Assembly (NCBI GenBank): GCA_001508155.1
Contig: LGFI01000002.1
Span: forward strand, 62,001-126,000
Direction of reading: 5' to 3'
DNA length: 64,000 bases
Source of the DNA: Acetothermia bacterium 64_32
Lineage (GTDB): Bacteria; Bipolaricaulota; Bipolaricaulia; Bipolaricaulales; Bipolaricaulaceae
In this document: one piece after another, positions 52,000 to 61,288 of the stretch
How the letters are laid out: each line of letters opens with the position of its first letter
Position numbering within the stretch: the first letter of the stretch is position 1
The notes under the pieces: generated by a model
The model's input: the letters and a program-made list of their open reading frames with translations, nothing else
Databases searched by the model: none
What the model was told of the DNA's origin: nothing
Program-made: the position numbers and the translations under genes

Positions 52000-52467
52000 G
52001 TGAAGATCTATGAGGGCAGGCTGGATGCCAGGGGGCTGAGGATTGGGATAGTGGTGTCCAGGTTTAACCACCTGGTGACCGGGGAGCTCCTTGCCGGGGC
52101 GCTGGACCGGCTCCGGCGCCTGGGGGCAAGTGAGGAGGACATCGCCGTGGCCTGGGTGCCGGGAGGGTTTGAGGTGCCGCGGGCGGTGCGGGCCCTGGGG
52201 GAGTCCGGCAAGGTGGATGGGGTGCTGGCCCTGGCGGCGGTGGTGCGGGGAGGGACCCCTCATTTTGACTACATCGCCGCCGAGCTCTCCAAGGGCCTTT
52301 CAAAGCTCAGCCTTGAGCTCCCGGTCCCGGTGGCGTTCGGGGTCCTCACCTGTGACACCCAGGATCAGGCCCTGGAGCGGGCCGGGGGGAAGCTGGGCAA
52401 CAAAGGGGCCCAGGCCGCCGAGGCCCTGGTGGAGCTCATCAACCTGGAGCGGGGGCTTTCCGGATGA
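52000..52467 (+). CDS. ribH: 6,7-dimethyl-8-ribityllumazine synthase
   Basis: 155-aa lumazine synthase with a GTG start. RIGIVVSRFNHLVTGELL, WVPGGFEVPRAV, LAAVVRGGTPHFDYI (catalytic His) and FGVLTCDTQDQA are characteristic. It overlaps hisS by 4 nt, so the rib genes and hisS-tkt form one transcription unit. Confidence 0.96.
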   Translation: MKIYEGRLDARGLRIGIVVSRFNHLVTGELLAGALDRLRRLGASEEDIAVAWVPGGFEVPRAVRALGESGKVDGVLALAAVVRGGTPHFDYIAAELSKGLSKLSLELPVPVAFGVLTCDTQDQALERAGGKLGNKGAQAAEALVELINLERGLSG

Positions 52468-53780
52468 AGATCAGTGCCGTCCGGGGGATGCGTGACATCC
52501 TCCCCGAGGAGACCCCCCTGTGGCAGCATCTGGAGGCGGAGATCCGCACCGCCTTCGGCCTGTACGGCTTTCGGGAGCTCCGTACCCCCTTGGTGGAGGA
52601 GGCACAGCTCTTCTCCCGGGGGGTGGGGGAGGCGACCGACGTGGTGCACAAGGAGATGTACGTCTTCCAGGATAAGAAGGGCCTCCCCTTGGCCCTCAGG
52701 CCGGAGGCCACCGCCTCGGTGGTCCGGGCCTACATCGAGCACGGGCTCTATGCCAAGGGGGGGCTGGCAAAGCTCTACTACCTGGGTCCCATGTTCCGCT
52801 ACGAAAAACCCCAGAAGGGGCGGTCTCGCCAATTTCACCAGTACGGGGTGGAGGCCCTGGGGTCCCTGGATCCGGCCTTGGATGCCGAGGTGATCGACCT
52901 TTCAAGCTACCTCATGGAGCGGCTGGGACTGGCACGGGAAGGCCTTTTCCTCAGGGTCAACTCCATCGGCTGCAAGGGGGACCGCGTCCGCTACCGGGAG
53001 GCCCTGCGAGAACACCTCGAGCCGCGTCGGGACGAGCTATGCCCCGACTGCCAGAGGCGCCTTTCCGAAAACCCGATGCGCATCCTGGATTGCAAGAGGG
53101 AGGGCTGCCAGCCGGCCATCCGGACAGCCCCCCGGAGCATCGACCACCTGTGCCCCGACTGCCGGGCCCACTTCCAAGAGGTGCTCTCCCACCTTGACCT
53201 CCTGGGGATCCAATACGAGCTCGACCATACCCTGGTACGGGGGCTGGATTACTACACCCGCACCGTGTTCGAGCTCTGCTCGCGTGATCTCGGGGCCCAG
53301 GACGCCCTGCTCGGGGGCGGTCGGTACGACGACCTGGTAGAGCTCCTGGGCGGCCCCCCTACCCCGGGGGTGGGCTTCGCCGGGGGGATGGAGCGGCTGG
53401 TCCTGGTGCTCCAGGGGCAGCTAAAGAAGACGGAGAAGCTGGATGTGTACATCGTCCCCGTCGGCCAGGAGCGGGAGGTCTGGCGGACGGCCGCCTGGGC
53501 CGCCTCCCGCCTCCGGCGGGCGGGGCTGTCCGCAGACGTGGAGTACCTGGGCCGATCGGTGAGGAAGGCCACCCAGGCGGCGGCCCAGCTGGCCCGCTGC
53601 GCCCTGTTCCTGGGGCCGGAGGAATTGGCCCAAGGCCAGGCCACCTTAAAGGACCTCTCCTCCGGGAAAACCGTCCCCCTCCCCTTGGAGAAGCTCTCCT
53701 CCCCGGATGAGTTACACCCCTTCTTTGAACCTGAAGAAAACGGTGATGTGAAAGGGGGATGTGGTGGAGGACAGGGTTGA
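52464..53780 (+). CDS. hisS: Histidyl-tRNA synthetase
   Basis: Class II synthetase of 438 aa. [14 protein letters not shown] at the N-terminus, motif 2 region with [19 protein letters not shown], the histidine loops [14 protein letters not shown] and [11 protein letters not shown], and the C-terminal anticodon domain (DVYIVPVG) are visible. A short CGGGQG tail results from a 20-nt overlap with tkt. Confidence 0.95.
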   Translation: MKISAVRGMRDILPEETPLWQHLEAEIRTAFGLYGFRELRTPLVEEAQLFSRGVGEATDVVHKEMYVFQDKKGLPLALRPEATASVVRAYIEHGLYAKGGLAKLYYLGPMFRYEKPQKGRSRQFHQYGVEALGSLDPALDAEVIDLSSYLMERLGLAREGLFLRVNSIGCKGDRVRYREALREHLEPRRDELCPDCQRRLSENPMRILDCKREGCQPAIRTAPRSIDHLCPDCRAHFQEVLSHLDLLGIQYELDHTLVRGLDYYTRTVFELCSRDLGAQDALLGGGRYDDLVELLGGPPTPGVGFAGGMERLVLVLQGQLKKTEKLDVYIVPVGQEREVWRTAAWAASRLRRAGLSADVEYLGRSVRKATQAAAQLARCALFLGPEELAQGQATLKDLSSGKTVPLPLEKLSSPDELHPFFEPEENGDVKGGCGGGQG

Positions 53781-55803
53781 TCGGCTGTGTGTGAACGCGC
53801 TTCGTTTCTTGGCGGCGGACATGATCCAGGAGGCGGGTTCAGGTCACCCCGGCCTGCCCCTGGGGGCGGCCCCCATGGCCTATGTGCTGTGGGACCGCCA
53901 TCTTAGGCACAACCCCAAGGACCCCCACTGGTTCGATCGGGATCGGTTTGTGCTCTCGGCCGGGCATGGCTCGGCGCTGCTTTACGCCCTTTTGCATCTC
54001 TATGGCTACGACCTTCCCCTTTCCCAGCTCCGGCGGTTCAGGCGGTGGGGGAGCAAGACCCCCGGGCACCCCGAGGCGGGGCTCACCCCGGGGGTGGAGG
54101 TGACCACCGGTCCCCTGGGCCAGGGGGTGGGGATGGGGGTGGGGATGGCCATTGCCGAGGCCCATCTTGCGTCCCTTTTCAACCGCCCCGGCCACACCGT
54201 TATCGACCACTACACCTACGTCCTCGCCTCGGATGGGGACCTCATGGAGGGGGTGGCCGCGGAAGCCTCCTCCCTGGCCGGGCACCTGAGGCTGGGCAAG
54301 CTCATCGTCCTTTACGACGACAACGGGGTTTCCCTGGCCGGGACCACCAACCTCACCTTCAGCGAGGATGTGGCAAAGAGGTATGAGGCCTACGGCTGGC
54401 AGGTGCTGCGGGTGGGGGATGGAAACGACCTTGAAGGGATAGACTCCGCCATCCGAAAGGCCAAGGAGGAGGCCAGCCGGCCCACCCTGATCATGGTGCG
54501 CACCGTGCTGGGTTATGGGGCCCCCACCAAGGCCGGCACCTACAAAGCGCATGGGGCGCCGTTGGGGGAGGAGGAGCTGGCCGCGGCCAAGGAGCGGCTG
54601 GGCTGGCCCACCGAGCCCAAGTTCTACGTGCCGGAGGAGGCCCTGGCGCATTTCCGGGCCGCCCTGAAGCGGGGGGAGGCTTGGGAGAGGGAGTGGAAGG
54701 AGCGCCTCTCCCGCTACGAGAAGGAACACCCAGGGCTTGCCGCCGAGCTCTCCCGGCGGATCAGGGGGGAGCTCCCGGGGGGCTGGGAGCAGGGGCTTCC
54801 GGAGTTTTCGCCCGATGAGAAGGGGGTCGCCACCCGCAAGGCCTCGGGGAAGATCCTTCAGGCGCTGGGGGAAAGGATCCCCGAGCTCATCGGTGGTTCG
54901 GCGGACCTAAACCCCTCGGTGAACACCGTCCTCCCCGGGAAGGGGGACTTCCAGGCCCCGGGGGAGAAGCCGGAGGGGGTTCAGGGAGACGCCGGGGGGG
55001 CCTGGGATCACTCCGGGAGGAACATCCATTTCGGGGTGCGGGAGCACGCCATGGGGGCGGTGGCAAACGGCATCGCCCGCCACGGTGGTTTGATCCCCTT
55101 CTGCGGCACGTTCCTGGTGTTCTCCGATTACATGCGCCCCCCTATGCGCCTGGCGGCCATGATGGGCTGCCGGGTGATCTACGTGTTCACCCACGACTCC
55201 GTGGGGATCGGCCAGGACGGCCCCACCCACCAGCCCGTGGAGCAGCTCATGGGACTGCGCACGGTGCCGGGCCTCACGGTGATCCGCCCCTGCGACGCCT
55301 CAGAGACGGTGGAGGCGTGGAAGGCGGCCCTACAGGCCACCGGCCCCACTGCCCTGATCCTGTCCCGGCAGGACCTGCCTGTGCTGGATAGACACCGGTA
55401 TGCCCCGGCCGAGGGCCTAAAGCAGGGGGGGTACGTGCTCTGGCAGGCCAGGGCCGGGACCCCGGAGGTGATCATCATCGCCACCGGCTCGGAGGTCCAC
55501 GTGGCCCTCAAGGCCGCCGAGGCCCTTTCCCAGGAGGGGAGGAACGTACGGGTGGTTTCCCTGCCCTCTTGGGAGCTCTTCGAGCGGCAGCCGCGCCGGT
55601 ACCGGGAGGAGGTATTGCCCCCGGGGGTGCCCAGGGTGGCGGTGGAAGCCGGGGTCACCTTGGGCTGGGAGAGGTATGCGGACGCCGCAATTGGGGTGGA
55701 CCGCTTTGGTGCCTCCGCCCCCGGCGCCGAGGTCATGGAAAGGCTGGGGATCAGCCCGGAAAGGGTGGTCGCACAGGTCCGCTCCCTGGAGCGGACCCCC
55801 TAG
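53761..55803 (+). CDS. tkt: Transketolase
   Basis: 680-aa single-chain enzyme with a GTG start. The TPP domain has [33 protein letters not shown] and [13 protein letters not shown]. The pyrimidine domain has [15 protein letters not shown] and [18 protein letters not shown]. With rpiB it supports interconversion of pentose and glycolytic sugars, and ribose 5-phosphate for prs. It ends in a CTAG shared with the small membrane protein. Confidence 0.96.
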   Translation: MVEDRVDRLCVNALRFLAADMIQEAGSGHPGLPLGAAPMAYVLWDRHLRHNPKDPHWFDRDRFVLSAGHGSALLYALLHLYGYDLPLSQLRRFRRWGSKTPGHPEAGLTPGVEVTTGPLGQGVGMGVGMAIAEAHLASLFNRPGHTVIDHYTYVLASDGDLMEGVAAEASSLAGHLRLGKLIVLYDDNGVSLAGTTNLTFSEDVAKRYEAYGWQVLRVGDGNDLEGIDSAIRKAKEEASRPTLIMVRTVLGYGAPTKAGTYKAHGAPLGEEELAAAKERLGWPTEPKFYVPEEALAHFRAALKRGEAWEREWKERLSRYEKEHPGLAAELSRRIRGELPGGWEQGLPEFSPDEKGVATRKASGKILQALGERIPELIGGSADLNPSVNTVLPGKGDFQAPGEKPEGVQGDAGGAWDHSGRNIHFGVREHAMGAVANGIARHGGLIPFCGTFLVFSDYMRPPMRLAAMMGCRVIYVFTHDSVGIGQDGPTHQPVEQLMGLRTVPGLTVIRPCDASETVEAWKAALQATGPTALILSRQDLPVLDRHRYAPAEGLKQGGYVLWQARAGTPEVIIIATGSEVHVALKAAEALSQEGRNVRVVSLPSWELFERQPRRYREEVLPPGVPRVAVEAGVTLGWERYADAAIGVDRFGASAPGAEVMERLGISPERVVAQVRSLERTP

Positions 55804-56153
55804 GGGGCCTGTCCGGTGGTGTAGCCACAGCGGGGGCAGCGCCAGGTGAGCTCGCCGGTGAACGGGTTCCACTTGACCGGGACCATGACCCCCTCCTCGC
55901 AGCCCGGACAGGGGATGCCTTCCAAGGTGGTGCGCAGGCTGGCCTCGGCCTGCCCCCCTGCTTGCACCTCAATCGGTCCCTCCAAGGAGAGCACCACCCG
56001 TAGCTCCTGGGGGCCCGTGGCCCCTTGGATCTCAATGGGACCAGAGAGGTAAAGCGCGATCCCCCGCTCCCCCATGCCCAAAAGCACCACCAGCAAGGCC
56101 CCAAGGAGCCCGGCCACCACAAGGAGCAACCCCAAACCCAGCCAACGTTCCAT
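55800..56153 (-). CDS. Small membrane protein with zinc-ribbon end
   Basis: An unrecognised 117-aa protein. One N-terminal helix ([22 protein letters not shown]) is followed by a beta-rich region ([23 protein letters not shown]) and a C-terminal zinc-ribbon-like part with CPGC and CPRC. ATG 56153 follows GGAGGGGG. TATAGT at 56197-56192 is a candidate -10. No function can be assigned. Confidence 0.65.
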   Translation of the reverse strand: MERWLGLGLLLVVAGLLGALLVVLLGMGERGIALYLSGPIEIQGATGPQELRVVLSLEGPIEVQAGGQAEASLRTTLEGIPCPGCEEGVMVPVKWNPFTGELTWRCPRCGYTTGQAP

Positions 56154-56219
56154 CCCTAACCCCCTCCTCACCACTCCTAAACCTTGGGCCCACTATACTA
56201 ACCCGCCACGCCCTCCGGG

Positions 56220-56249
56220 TTGACAAAAGGGGAGCCCACAGGTTACAGT
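56220..56249 (+). promoter_or_regulatory. Promoter for cysK-cysE
   Basis: Consensus TTGACA (56220-56225), 18-nt spacer, TACAGT (56244-56249). Start is expected near 56256, leaving a leader of about 165 nt before cysK. Confidence 0.7.
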
Positions 56250-56279
56250 TCTTCCACATCTAAATAGGGGGTGAGAACG

Positions 56280-56351
56280 ATGGCGAAGTCTAAAGTCCGG
56301 AACGCGGGTGATCGCCTTTGTCCTTGGGGTCTCACCCCCTGTAGCTCCTAA
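56280..56351 (+). CDS. Possible leader peptide of cysK-cysE
   Basis: A 23-codon ORF with SD GGGGGTGA at good spacing. It encodes Cys at 14 and 21 and ends Pro-Cys-Ser-Ser. These are the product and substrate amino acids of the downstream pathway. AGGGGGTGAGA (56266-56276), which includes the SD, is perfectly complementary to TCTCACCCCCT (56330-56340) within the ORF. No classical terminator is seen before cysK. A regulatory role is inferred. Confidence 0.4.
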   Translation: MAKSKVRNAGDRLCPWGLTPCSS

Positions 56352-56423
56352 CCCCCCGAGCGCACAAAACCCCTTTTCCGTTCCCCTTTTCGGGGATAGG
56401 CGTGTCTTCGTAAGGAGGATACC

Positions 56424-57353
56424 TTGCGTGTAGCCGATAGCCTGATCGACCTCATCGGGGGGACGCCCCTGGTGCGGCTTTCCCGCATTGGCCGGGGCCT
56501 TCCCGCGGAGCTCCTGGGGAAGCTGGAGTCCAAGAACCCCCTTGGCAGTGTCAAGGACCGGATAGCCTGGGCGATGATCCGCGAGGCGGAGGAGCGGGGG
56601 CTGCTTGAGCCAGGTGGGGTGGTGGTGGAACCCACCTCCGGCAACACCGGGATCGGCCTGGCCTTCGTGTGTGCCATCCGGGGGTACCGGCTCATCCTCA
56701 CCATGCCGGAGACGATGTCCGCCGAGCGGCGGCTGATCCTCTCCGCTTTGGGGGCGGAGATCGTCCTCACCCCCGCCTCCGAGGGGATGGCGGGGGCGGT
56801 GCGGGCCGCTGAGGAGCTGGCGGCCCGCTATGGAGCCTTCATGCCCCAGCAGTTCGAGAACCCCGCCAACCCCCGGGTCCACGAGGAGACGACGGCCGAG
56901 GAGATCTGGCGGGACACCGACGGCCGGGTGGACGTCCTCGTGGCCGGGATCGGCACCGGGGGCACGATCACCGGGGTGGCCCGCGTGCTCAAGGCTCGGA
57001 GGCCCGAGGTCTACATTGTGGGGGTGGAACCGGCTGCCTCCCCGGTCCTTTCCGGGGGGGAGCCGGGCCCTCACAAGATCCAGGGGATCGGGGCGGGTTT
57101 CGTCCCCAAGGTGCTGGAGCGAGGGCTCATCGACGAGGTGATCCCGGTGACCGACGGGGAGGCGATGGAGGCCGCTCGGAGGCTGGCCCGGCAGGAGGGG
57201 ATCCTGGCCGGCATCTCCTCCGGGGCGGCCCTGGCCGCGGCCCTGAAGGTGGCCAGCCGGCTCGAGACATGCGAAAAGACGATCGTGGTCGTCCTCCCCG
57301 ACACCGGGGAGCGGTACCTTTCCACCGGGCTTTTCGGAGGGGCCCATGTTTAA
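56424..57353 (+). CDS. cysK: Cysteine synthase (O-acetylserine sulfhydrylase)
   Basis: PLP enzyme of 309 aa that makes cysteine from O-acetylserine and sulfide. The PLP lysine lies in [12 protein letters not shown] (K44), the substrate loop is PTSGNTGIG, and the phosphate site is [10 protein letters not shown]. It uses a TTG start, 5 nt after AAGGAGG. It overlaps cysE by 8 nt. Confidence 0.95.
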   Translation: MRVADSLIDLIGGTPLVRLSRIGRGLPAELLGKLESKNPLGSVKDRIAWAMIREAEERGLLEPGGVVVEPTSGNTGIGLAFVCAIRGYRLILTMPETMSAERRLILSALGAEIVLTPASEGMAGAVRAAEELAARYGAFMPQQFENPANPRVHEETTAEEIWRDTDGRVDVLVAGIGTGGTITGVARVLKARRPEVYIVGVEPAASPVLSGGEPGPHKIQGIGAGFVPKVLERGLIDEVIPVTDGEAMEAARRLARQEGILAGISSGAALAAALKVASRLETCEKTIVVVLPDTGERYLSTGLFGGAHV

Positions 57354-57951
57354 GGGGATCCGGGAGGACATCCGGGCGATGCTGGAGCGGGACCCGGCGG
57401 CCGGGCACCCTTTGGAGGTCCTGCTTTGCTATCCGGGGCTGCACGCCCTGTGGGCCCATCGGATAAACCACTGGCTGTGGAACCGGCGCCTGCGGCTTTT
57501 GGCGCGGTTCCTCTCGCATCTTGTCCGTTTGCTCACCGGGGTGGAGATCCATCCCGGGGCCCGGATCGGCCGGCGGGTGACCATCGACCACGGGATGGGG
57601 GTGGTGATCGGGGAGACGGCGGAGATCGGAAACGACGTGCACATATACTCCGGGGTGGTGATCGGGGGTGTGTCGCGAAAGCGGGCCAAGCGCCACCCCA
57701 CCATAGAGGACGGGGTGGTCGTGGGGGCAGGCGCCGTGCTCCTTGGGCCGATCCGGGTGGGGAAAGGGGCCAAGATCGGGGCCGGGGCGGTGGTCCGGTG
57801 TGACGTCCCCCCCGGGGCCGTGGTGCTCCCCCCAAACCCGGCCTTCCTGCACGCCCCCAGCCGCAAGAACGCGGAGGCGCTCCTTAACGGGCTGGGGTGG
57901 CCGGAGCACTTCTACCGGGGGAATTTCACCGGAGGGCCTCCTCCCGGATGA
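57346..57951 (+). CDS. cysE: Serine O-acetyltransferase
   Basis: 201-aa hexapeptide-repeat enzyme that makes O-acetylserine. The N-terminal helices ([32 protein letters not shown]) and the active-site [16 protein letters not shown] with [20 protein letters not shown] define CysE. It is the short (EpsC-like) form. The C-terminal coding end overlaps the convergent FAD oxidoreductase gene by 26 nt. Confidence 0.94.
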   Translation: MFKGIREDIRAMLERDPAAGHPLEVLLCYPGLHALWAHRINHWLWNRRLRLLARFLSHLVRLLTGVEIHPGARIGRRVTIDHGMGVVIGETAEIGNDVHIYSGVVIGGVSRKRAKRHPTIEDGVVVGAGAVLLGPIRVGKGAKIGAGAVVRCDVPPGAVVLPPNPAFLHAPSRKNAEALLNGLGWPEHFYRGNFTGGPPPG

Positions 57952-59077
57952 AGGCCCGGTTGGGGGAGAGGATCTCCAGGATCTCATGGTCCTCCGGCCT
58001 AAGCTCCTGGGTGACCATGCGGGCCAAGAGCTCCCCCAGGCCCGGCCCGATCATCACCCCCTGGCCGCACATCCCTATCGCCATCAGGTACCCGTGCACC
58101 TCTTCCGCCCAACCCACGATGGGGGAGCCGTCCGGGGTCATGGGGTAAAGCCCGCGCCAGGTACGCCGAACGCGGAGGTTCGAAAGTCGGGGCATGAGCT
58201 CGATCATCCTCCTTGAGACCTGGGGGAGGAAGGAGCTGGTCTCGCGGCGGTCCATCCCCACGATGGGGGGGTCTGGGGTGATGCAAAAGGTCAGCTGGCC
58301 TGTGGCCAGCTGATGGAAGTAGAAGTTGGCCGACCCCGGCCCCGGCCGGGTGTCCACTATCATGGGGTCCAGGAAGTGGGCCACCGGCTCGGTGACCCCG
58401 GCTTCATGGCAGTCAGGCCACACCGGATGCTCCAACCCCACCAGCTCCCCCACCTCCTTGGCCCAAGCACCGGCGGCGTTCAGAAGCACCCGGGCCTCAT
58501 ACTGCCCCTTGTCCGTCCGCACGGCCCGCACCCTTCCACCCACCACCACCACATCCACAAGCCTCTCCCCAAAGTGGAACTCGGCCCCAAAACGCCTGGC
58601 TTCCTCGAAGAAGGCATGACAGACAAGTAGCGGGGAGCAGTGTCCGTCCTGGGGGGAGTAGGTGCCGCCGATCAGCCCCCGGGGGTTTAGGTCCGGGACG
58701 ATCTCCAGGAGCTCAGGCGCGTCGTACCAATCGATGTCAAGCCCGTAGGCGTGCTGGACCTTGAGGAGGTCCTTGAAGGTCTTCTCCTGCTGGGGCGTGT
58801 AGGCGACGAATACGTAGCCGCCCGAACGCCACTCCACGTCCCTTCCGTAGAGCTCCTTCCAGCTTGAGAGGAGCTCGATTGTGCGCAGACAGAGGCGGAT
58901 CTTGGCCGGGTCTGAGTGGGTGGCCCGCACCCCGCCGATGGCCGCCTTGTTCGAACCCTGTCCCACGCTGGGCATCCTGTCCAGGACGAGGACCTTGAGC
59001 CCGGCCCTGGCCATGGCCCAAGCCGCCGGGGTGCCCACGCTCCCCGCCCCCACGATCACCACATCGTAGCCCCTCAT
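57926..59077 (-). CDS. FAD-dependent amino acid oxidoreductase (DadA/sarcosine oxidase beta-like)
   Basis: A 383-aa protein with the dinucleotide fold [21 protein letters not shown] and a C-terminal [15 protein letters not shown] followed by [18 protein letters not shown], typical of the DAO family. Such subunits oxidise proline, hydroxyproline, sarcosine or D-amino acids. The gene directly follows a multi-cofactor FAD/Fe-S protein, as in heteromeric proline or D-hydroxyproline dehydrogenases. The proline racemase-family gene upstream supports a D-proline or D-hydroxyproline substrate; this is inference. Confidence 0.85.
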   Translation of the reverse strand: MRGYDVVIVGAGSVGTPAAWAMARAGLKVLVLDRMPSVGQGSNKAAIGGVRATHSDPAKIRLCLRTIELLSSWKELYGRDVEWRSGGYVFVAYTPQQEKTFKDLLKVQHAYGLDIDWYDAPELLEIVPDLNPRGLIGGTYSPQDGHCSPLLVCHAFFEEARRFGAEFHFGERLVDVVVVGGRVRAVRTDKGQYEARVLLNAAGAWAKEVGELVGLEHPVWPDCHEAGVTEPVAHFLDPMIVDTRPGPGSANFYFHQLATGQLTFCITPDPPIVGMDRRETSSFLPQVSRRMIELMPRLSNLRVRRTWRGLYPMTPDGSPIVGWAEEVHGYLMAIGMCGQGVMIGPGLGELLARMVTQELRPEDHEILEILSPNRAFIREEALR

Positions 59078-59078
59078 G

Positions 59079-61154
59079 CTAGTCCCCCTTCCCGGCCCCG
59101 GAAAACACCTTCAATGGGACCTCCACGAAGAGGGGGCGCTTTACATAGTCGATCACTTCCTCATCCGGCACCCCCTCCTCCCGGAAAAGGCGCTTTATCA
59201 AGGGACCACAGGTCTTGCCGCCACAGGCCCCCATCCCAGCACGGGTTATCGCCTTGATCTGGTTCATGTCCCGCACCCCCTCCCGGATGAGCTTCCTTAC
59301 CTCCCCAGCCGTCACCCGTTCACAGCGGCAAACGATCTCCTCGTCCCCCATCCGGATCACCGGGCTGGGGAGCGGTGCAGGCCCTTCCCTCTCCTTGCGC
59401 ACCCCGGCGACCTTCTTGGCGATCGCCCGGGGGACCCTGAGCTTGAGGAGCACCGTCCGGTCGTTCCGAGGCGCGGCCAGCACCTCCACTACCTCCACCT
59501 CCCCCAGGGCCTCGCCCCCTTCGCCCACCGCGACTACCCTCCCTCCGGGCTCGATCTCATCGGCCAGAAACTCGTAAGGAACGGTGACGATCGGCCACCT
59601 GGGGTCCTGACGATAGTCCACCAGGGTTATGGCAAGCCCGGGGCACGCCAGGACGCAGCGGGCGCAGCCGACACACCCCTTCCCCTCTCCTCCCAGGTAC
59701 CTGGGCGTCTTCCTTATGTCCGCCGGGTCCACATAGATGAGCCCCAAGGGACAGGCAGAGGAACAGGGGTTACAGGGGATCTCTTCATAGCAATGAAGGA
59801 CGGGGAAAACGCCCTCCTCTTGGGCCGGAAGCCCTGGCTGGATCCGTGGCCCGGGCCGCGATGCCAAGATGCCTGCCAGCCGGAGCCACTCGTGTGGGAT
59901 CTCCGTGTCCTCCAGGCCGAGGGCGCGGGCCACCCTGAGCCCGGCTATCCTTCCGGAGAAGATGGCTGCCGAGGCCTCGGCCACTTCCCTGGCGTCGCCG
60001 GCGGCAAAGGCGGTGATCCCGAACTCCCGTGCCTTGTGATAGAACTCGTCCACCGGGTCCAGGCCCACTGCGATCAGCACGGTGTCGCAGGGGAAGGTCT
60101 TCTCCGTGCCGGGGATGGGCCGGAATTTCTCGTCCACCTGGGCGATGGTGACCGACTCCACCTGCTCTTCCCCGTTGGCGGAGAGGATGGTATGGGAGGT
60201 GAAGATGGGGACCCCTAGCCGGGCGAGCTTATCGCGGTGCACCTTGTACCCGCCGCACTCGGGCAGGGCCTCACAGAGGCCCACCACCTCGATCCCGGCC
60301 TGGAGGGCATGGTAGCCGGCGATGAGCCCCACGTTTCCCCCTCCCACGATAAACAGCCGCCGGGCTGCCTTTACAAGATCCCGGTTTACCAGCGTCTGAA
60401 ACGCCCCCGCCCCGTACACCCCGGGTAGGGTGTTCCCTTTGAAAACGAGGGACCTCTCCCGGGCACCGGTGGCCACGAGGAGCACCTTGGGGGAGATGAG
60501 CACGTACTCCTCCCCCCTACGCAGGACCCCCACCTTGCGGTCGCTGAACACCGCCAGGGCGGTGGAGGAGAGCCAAACCTCCACCGAGGGGAGGGAGTGG
60601 ACCTGGTCCGCGAGTTTCCTTGCGATGTCGATCCCCCGGGTGCCGGCGTAGACGGCGTCGCTGGAGCCGAAGAACCGGTGTGTCTGGAGGACGAGTTTTC
60701 CGCCGAGCAGGTGCTTGTCGTCGACGAGGAGGGTTTTCACCTTGCGTTTGCCGAGCTCGATGGCGGCCGCCAGCCCCGCCGGTCCCCCGCCGATGATGAG
60801 GGCCGGGACCTCGATTGTCTCTGGCTCCCGCATGGGCGGCGGGGCATCCACCTTGGGAAGTACGGGGAGTCCCTCCACCGGCTCGACCCGCATTCCTTCT
60901 CCCACCAGGGTCATGCAGGCCTTGACCGGAAGCCCATCGGCGATCACCAGGCACTGGGCACACTGGCCGTTGGCGCAGAATATCCCCTGGGGGGCCCCGT
61001 CCTTTGGGTGATGGCCGAAGATGCGGATTCCGTGGGCGAACAAGGCGGCGGCGATGGTGTCCCCCTCATAGGCGGAAAGCTCCCTTCCCTTGAAGAAGAA
61101 GCTGATCTTCTTGCGCTGAGGGATCGGGAGTATTGGATGTTTTTGGATCCTCAT
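59079..61154 (-). CDS. Multi-cofactor FAD/NAD oxidoreductase with [2Fe-2S], [4Fe-4S] and BFD domains
   Basis: 691 aa from ATG 61154, after AGGAGGGAGG. Residues about 1-95 are a [2Fe-2S] ferredoxin-like domain (FCANGQCAQC, then AC). Residues about 110-430 are a pyridine-nucleotide-disulfide-type FAD domain (ALIIGGGPAGLAAAIELG and a second GxGxxG in FIVGGGNVGLIAG). Two [4Fe-4S] motifs follow (CNPCSSACP and CVGCARCVLACP), then a BFD-like [2Fe-2S] domain (CRCERVTAGEV and CGGKTCGPLI). In D-hydroxyproline dehydrogenases the alpha and gamma parts are often separate genes; here they are fused. It likely passes electrons from the DadA-like subunit to NAD, ferredoxin or another carrier. Confidence 0.88.
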   Translation of the reverse strand: MRIQKHPILPIPQRKKISFFFKGRELSAYEGDTIAAALFAHGIRIFGHHPKDGAPQGIFCANGQCAQCLVIADGLPVKACMTLVGEGMRVEPVEGLPVLPKVDAPPPMREPETIEVPALIIGGGPAGLAAAIELGKRKVKTLLVDDKHLLGGKLVLQTHRFFGSSDAVYAGTRGIDIARKLADQVHSLPSVEVWLSSTALAVFSDRKVGVLRRGEEYVLISPKVLLVATGARERSLVFKGNTLPGVYGAGAFQTLVNRDLVKAARRLFIVGGGNVGLIAGYHALQAGIEVVGLCEALPECGGYKVHRDKLARLGVPIFTSHTILSANGEEQVESVTIAQVDEKFRPIPGTEKTFPCDTVLIAVGLDPVDEFYHKAREFGITAFAAGDAREVAEASAAIFSGRIAGLRVARALGLEDTEIPHEWLRLAGILASRPGPRIQPGLPAQEEGVFPVLHCYEEIPCNPCSSACPLGLIYVDPADIRKTPRYLGGEGKGCVGCARCVLACPGLAITLVDYRQDPRWPIVTVPYEFLADEIEPGGRVVAVGEGGEALGEVEVVEVLAAPRNDRTVLLKLRVPRAIAKKVAGVRKEREGPAPLPSPVIRMGDEEIVCRCERVTAGEVRKLIREGVRDMNQIKAITRAGMGACGGKTCGPLIKRLFREEGVPDEEVIDYVKRPLFVEVPLKVFSGAGKGD

Positions 61155-61288
61155 CGTGTGATAGCCCTCCCTCCTAGGTAGGCGGCCCGTACCCGCTCGT
61201 CGGCGCGCAGCCGGGCGGCCGGGCCCTCCAGTGCGATCTTCCCTAACTCGAGCACGTAACCGTATTCCACCAAGCTCAACTCCATCAT
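61151..61288 (-). pseudogene. Remnant of a second livF (C-terminal 45 codons)
   Basis: The frame between the racemase and the FAD gene reads MMELSLVEYGYVLELGKIAL, then EGPAARLRADERVRAAYLGG. This matches the C-terminus of LivF (compare SIAEYGYVLETGRIV and KRAYLG of the intact gene at 42629-43336). All ATPase motifs are missing. It overlaps the racemase stop and the FAD-gene start by ATGA junctions, so a deletion seems to have joined the racemase gene to the tail of a liv transporter operon. It may still be translated as a short peptide. Confidence 0.8.

Noticed and set aside
56256-56423. T-box or SAM-type riboswitch in the cysK leader
   Set aside because: No T-box consensus, no specifier-loop architecture and no S-box helices are recognisable; a leader ORF explains more.
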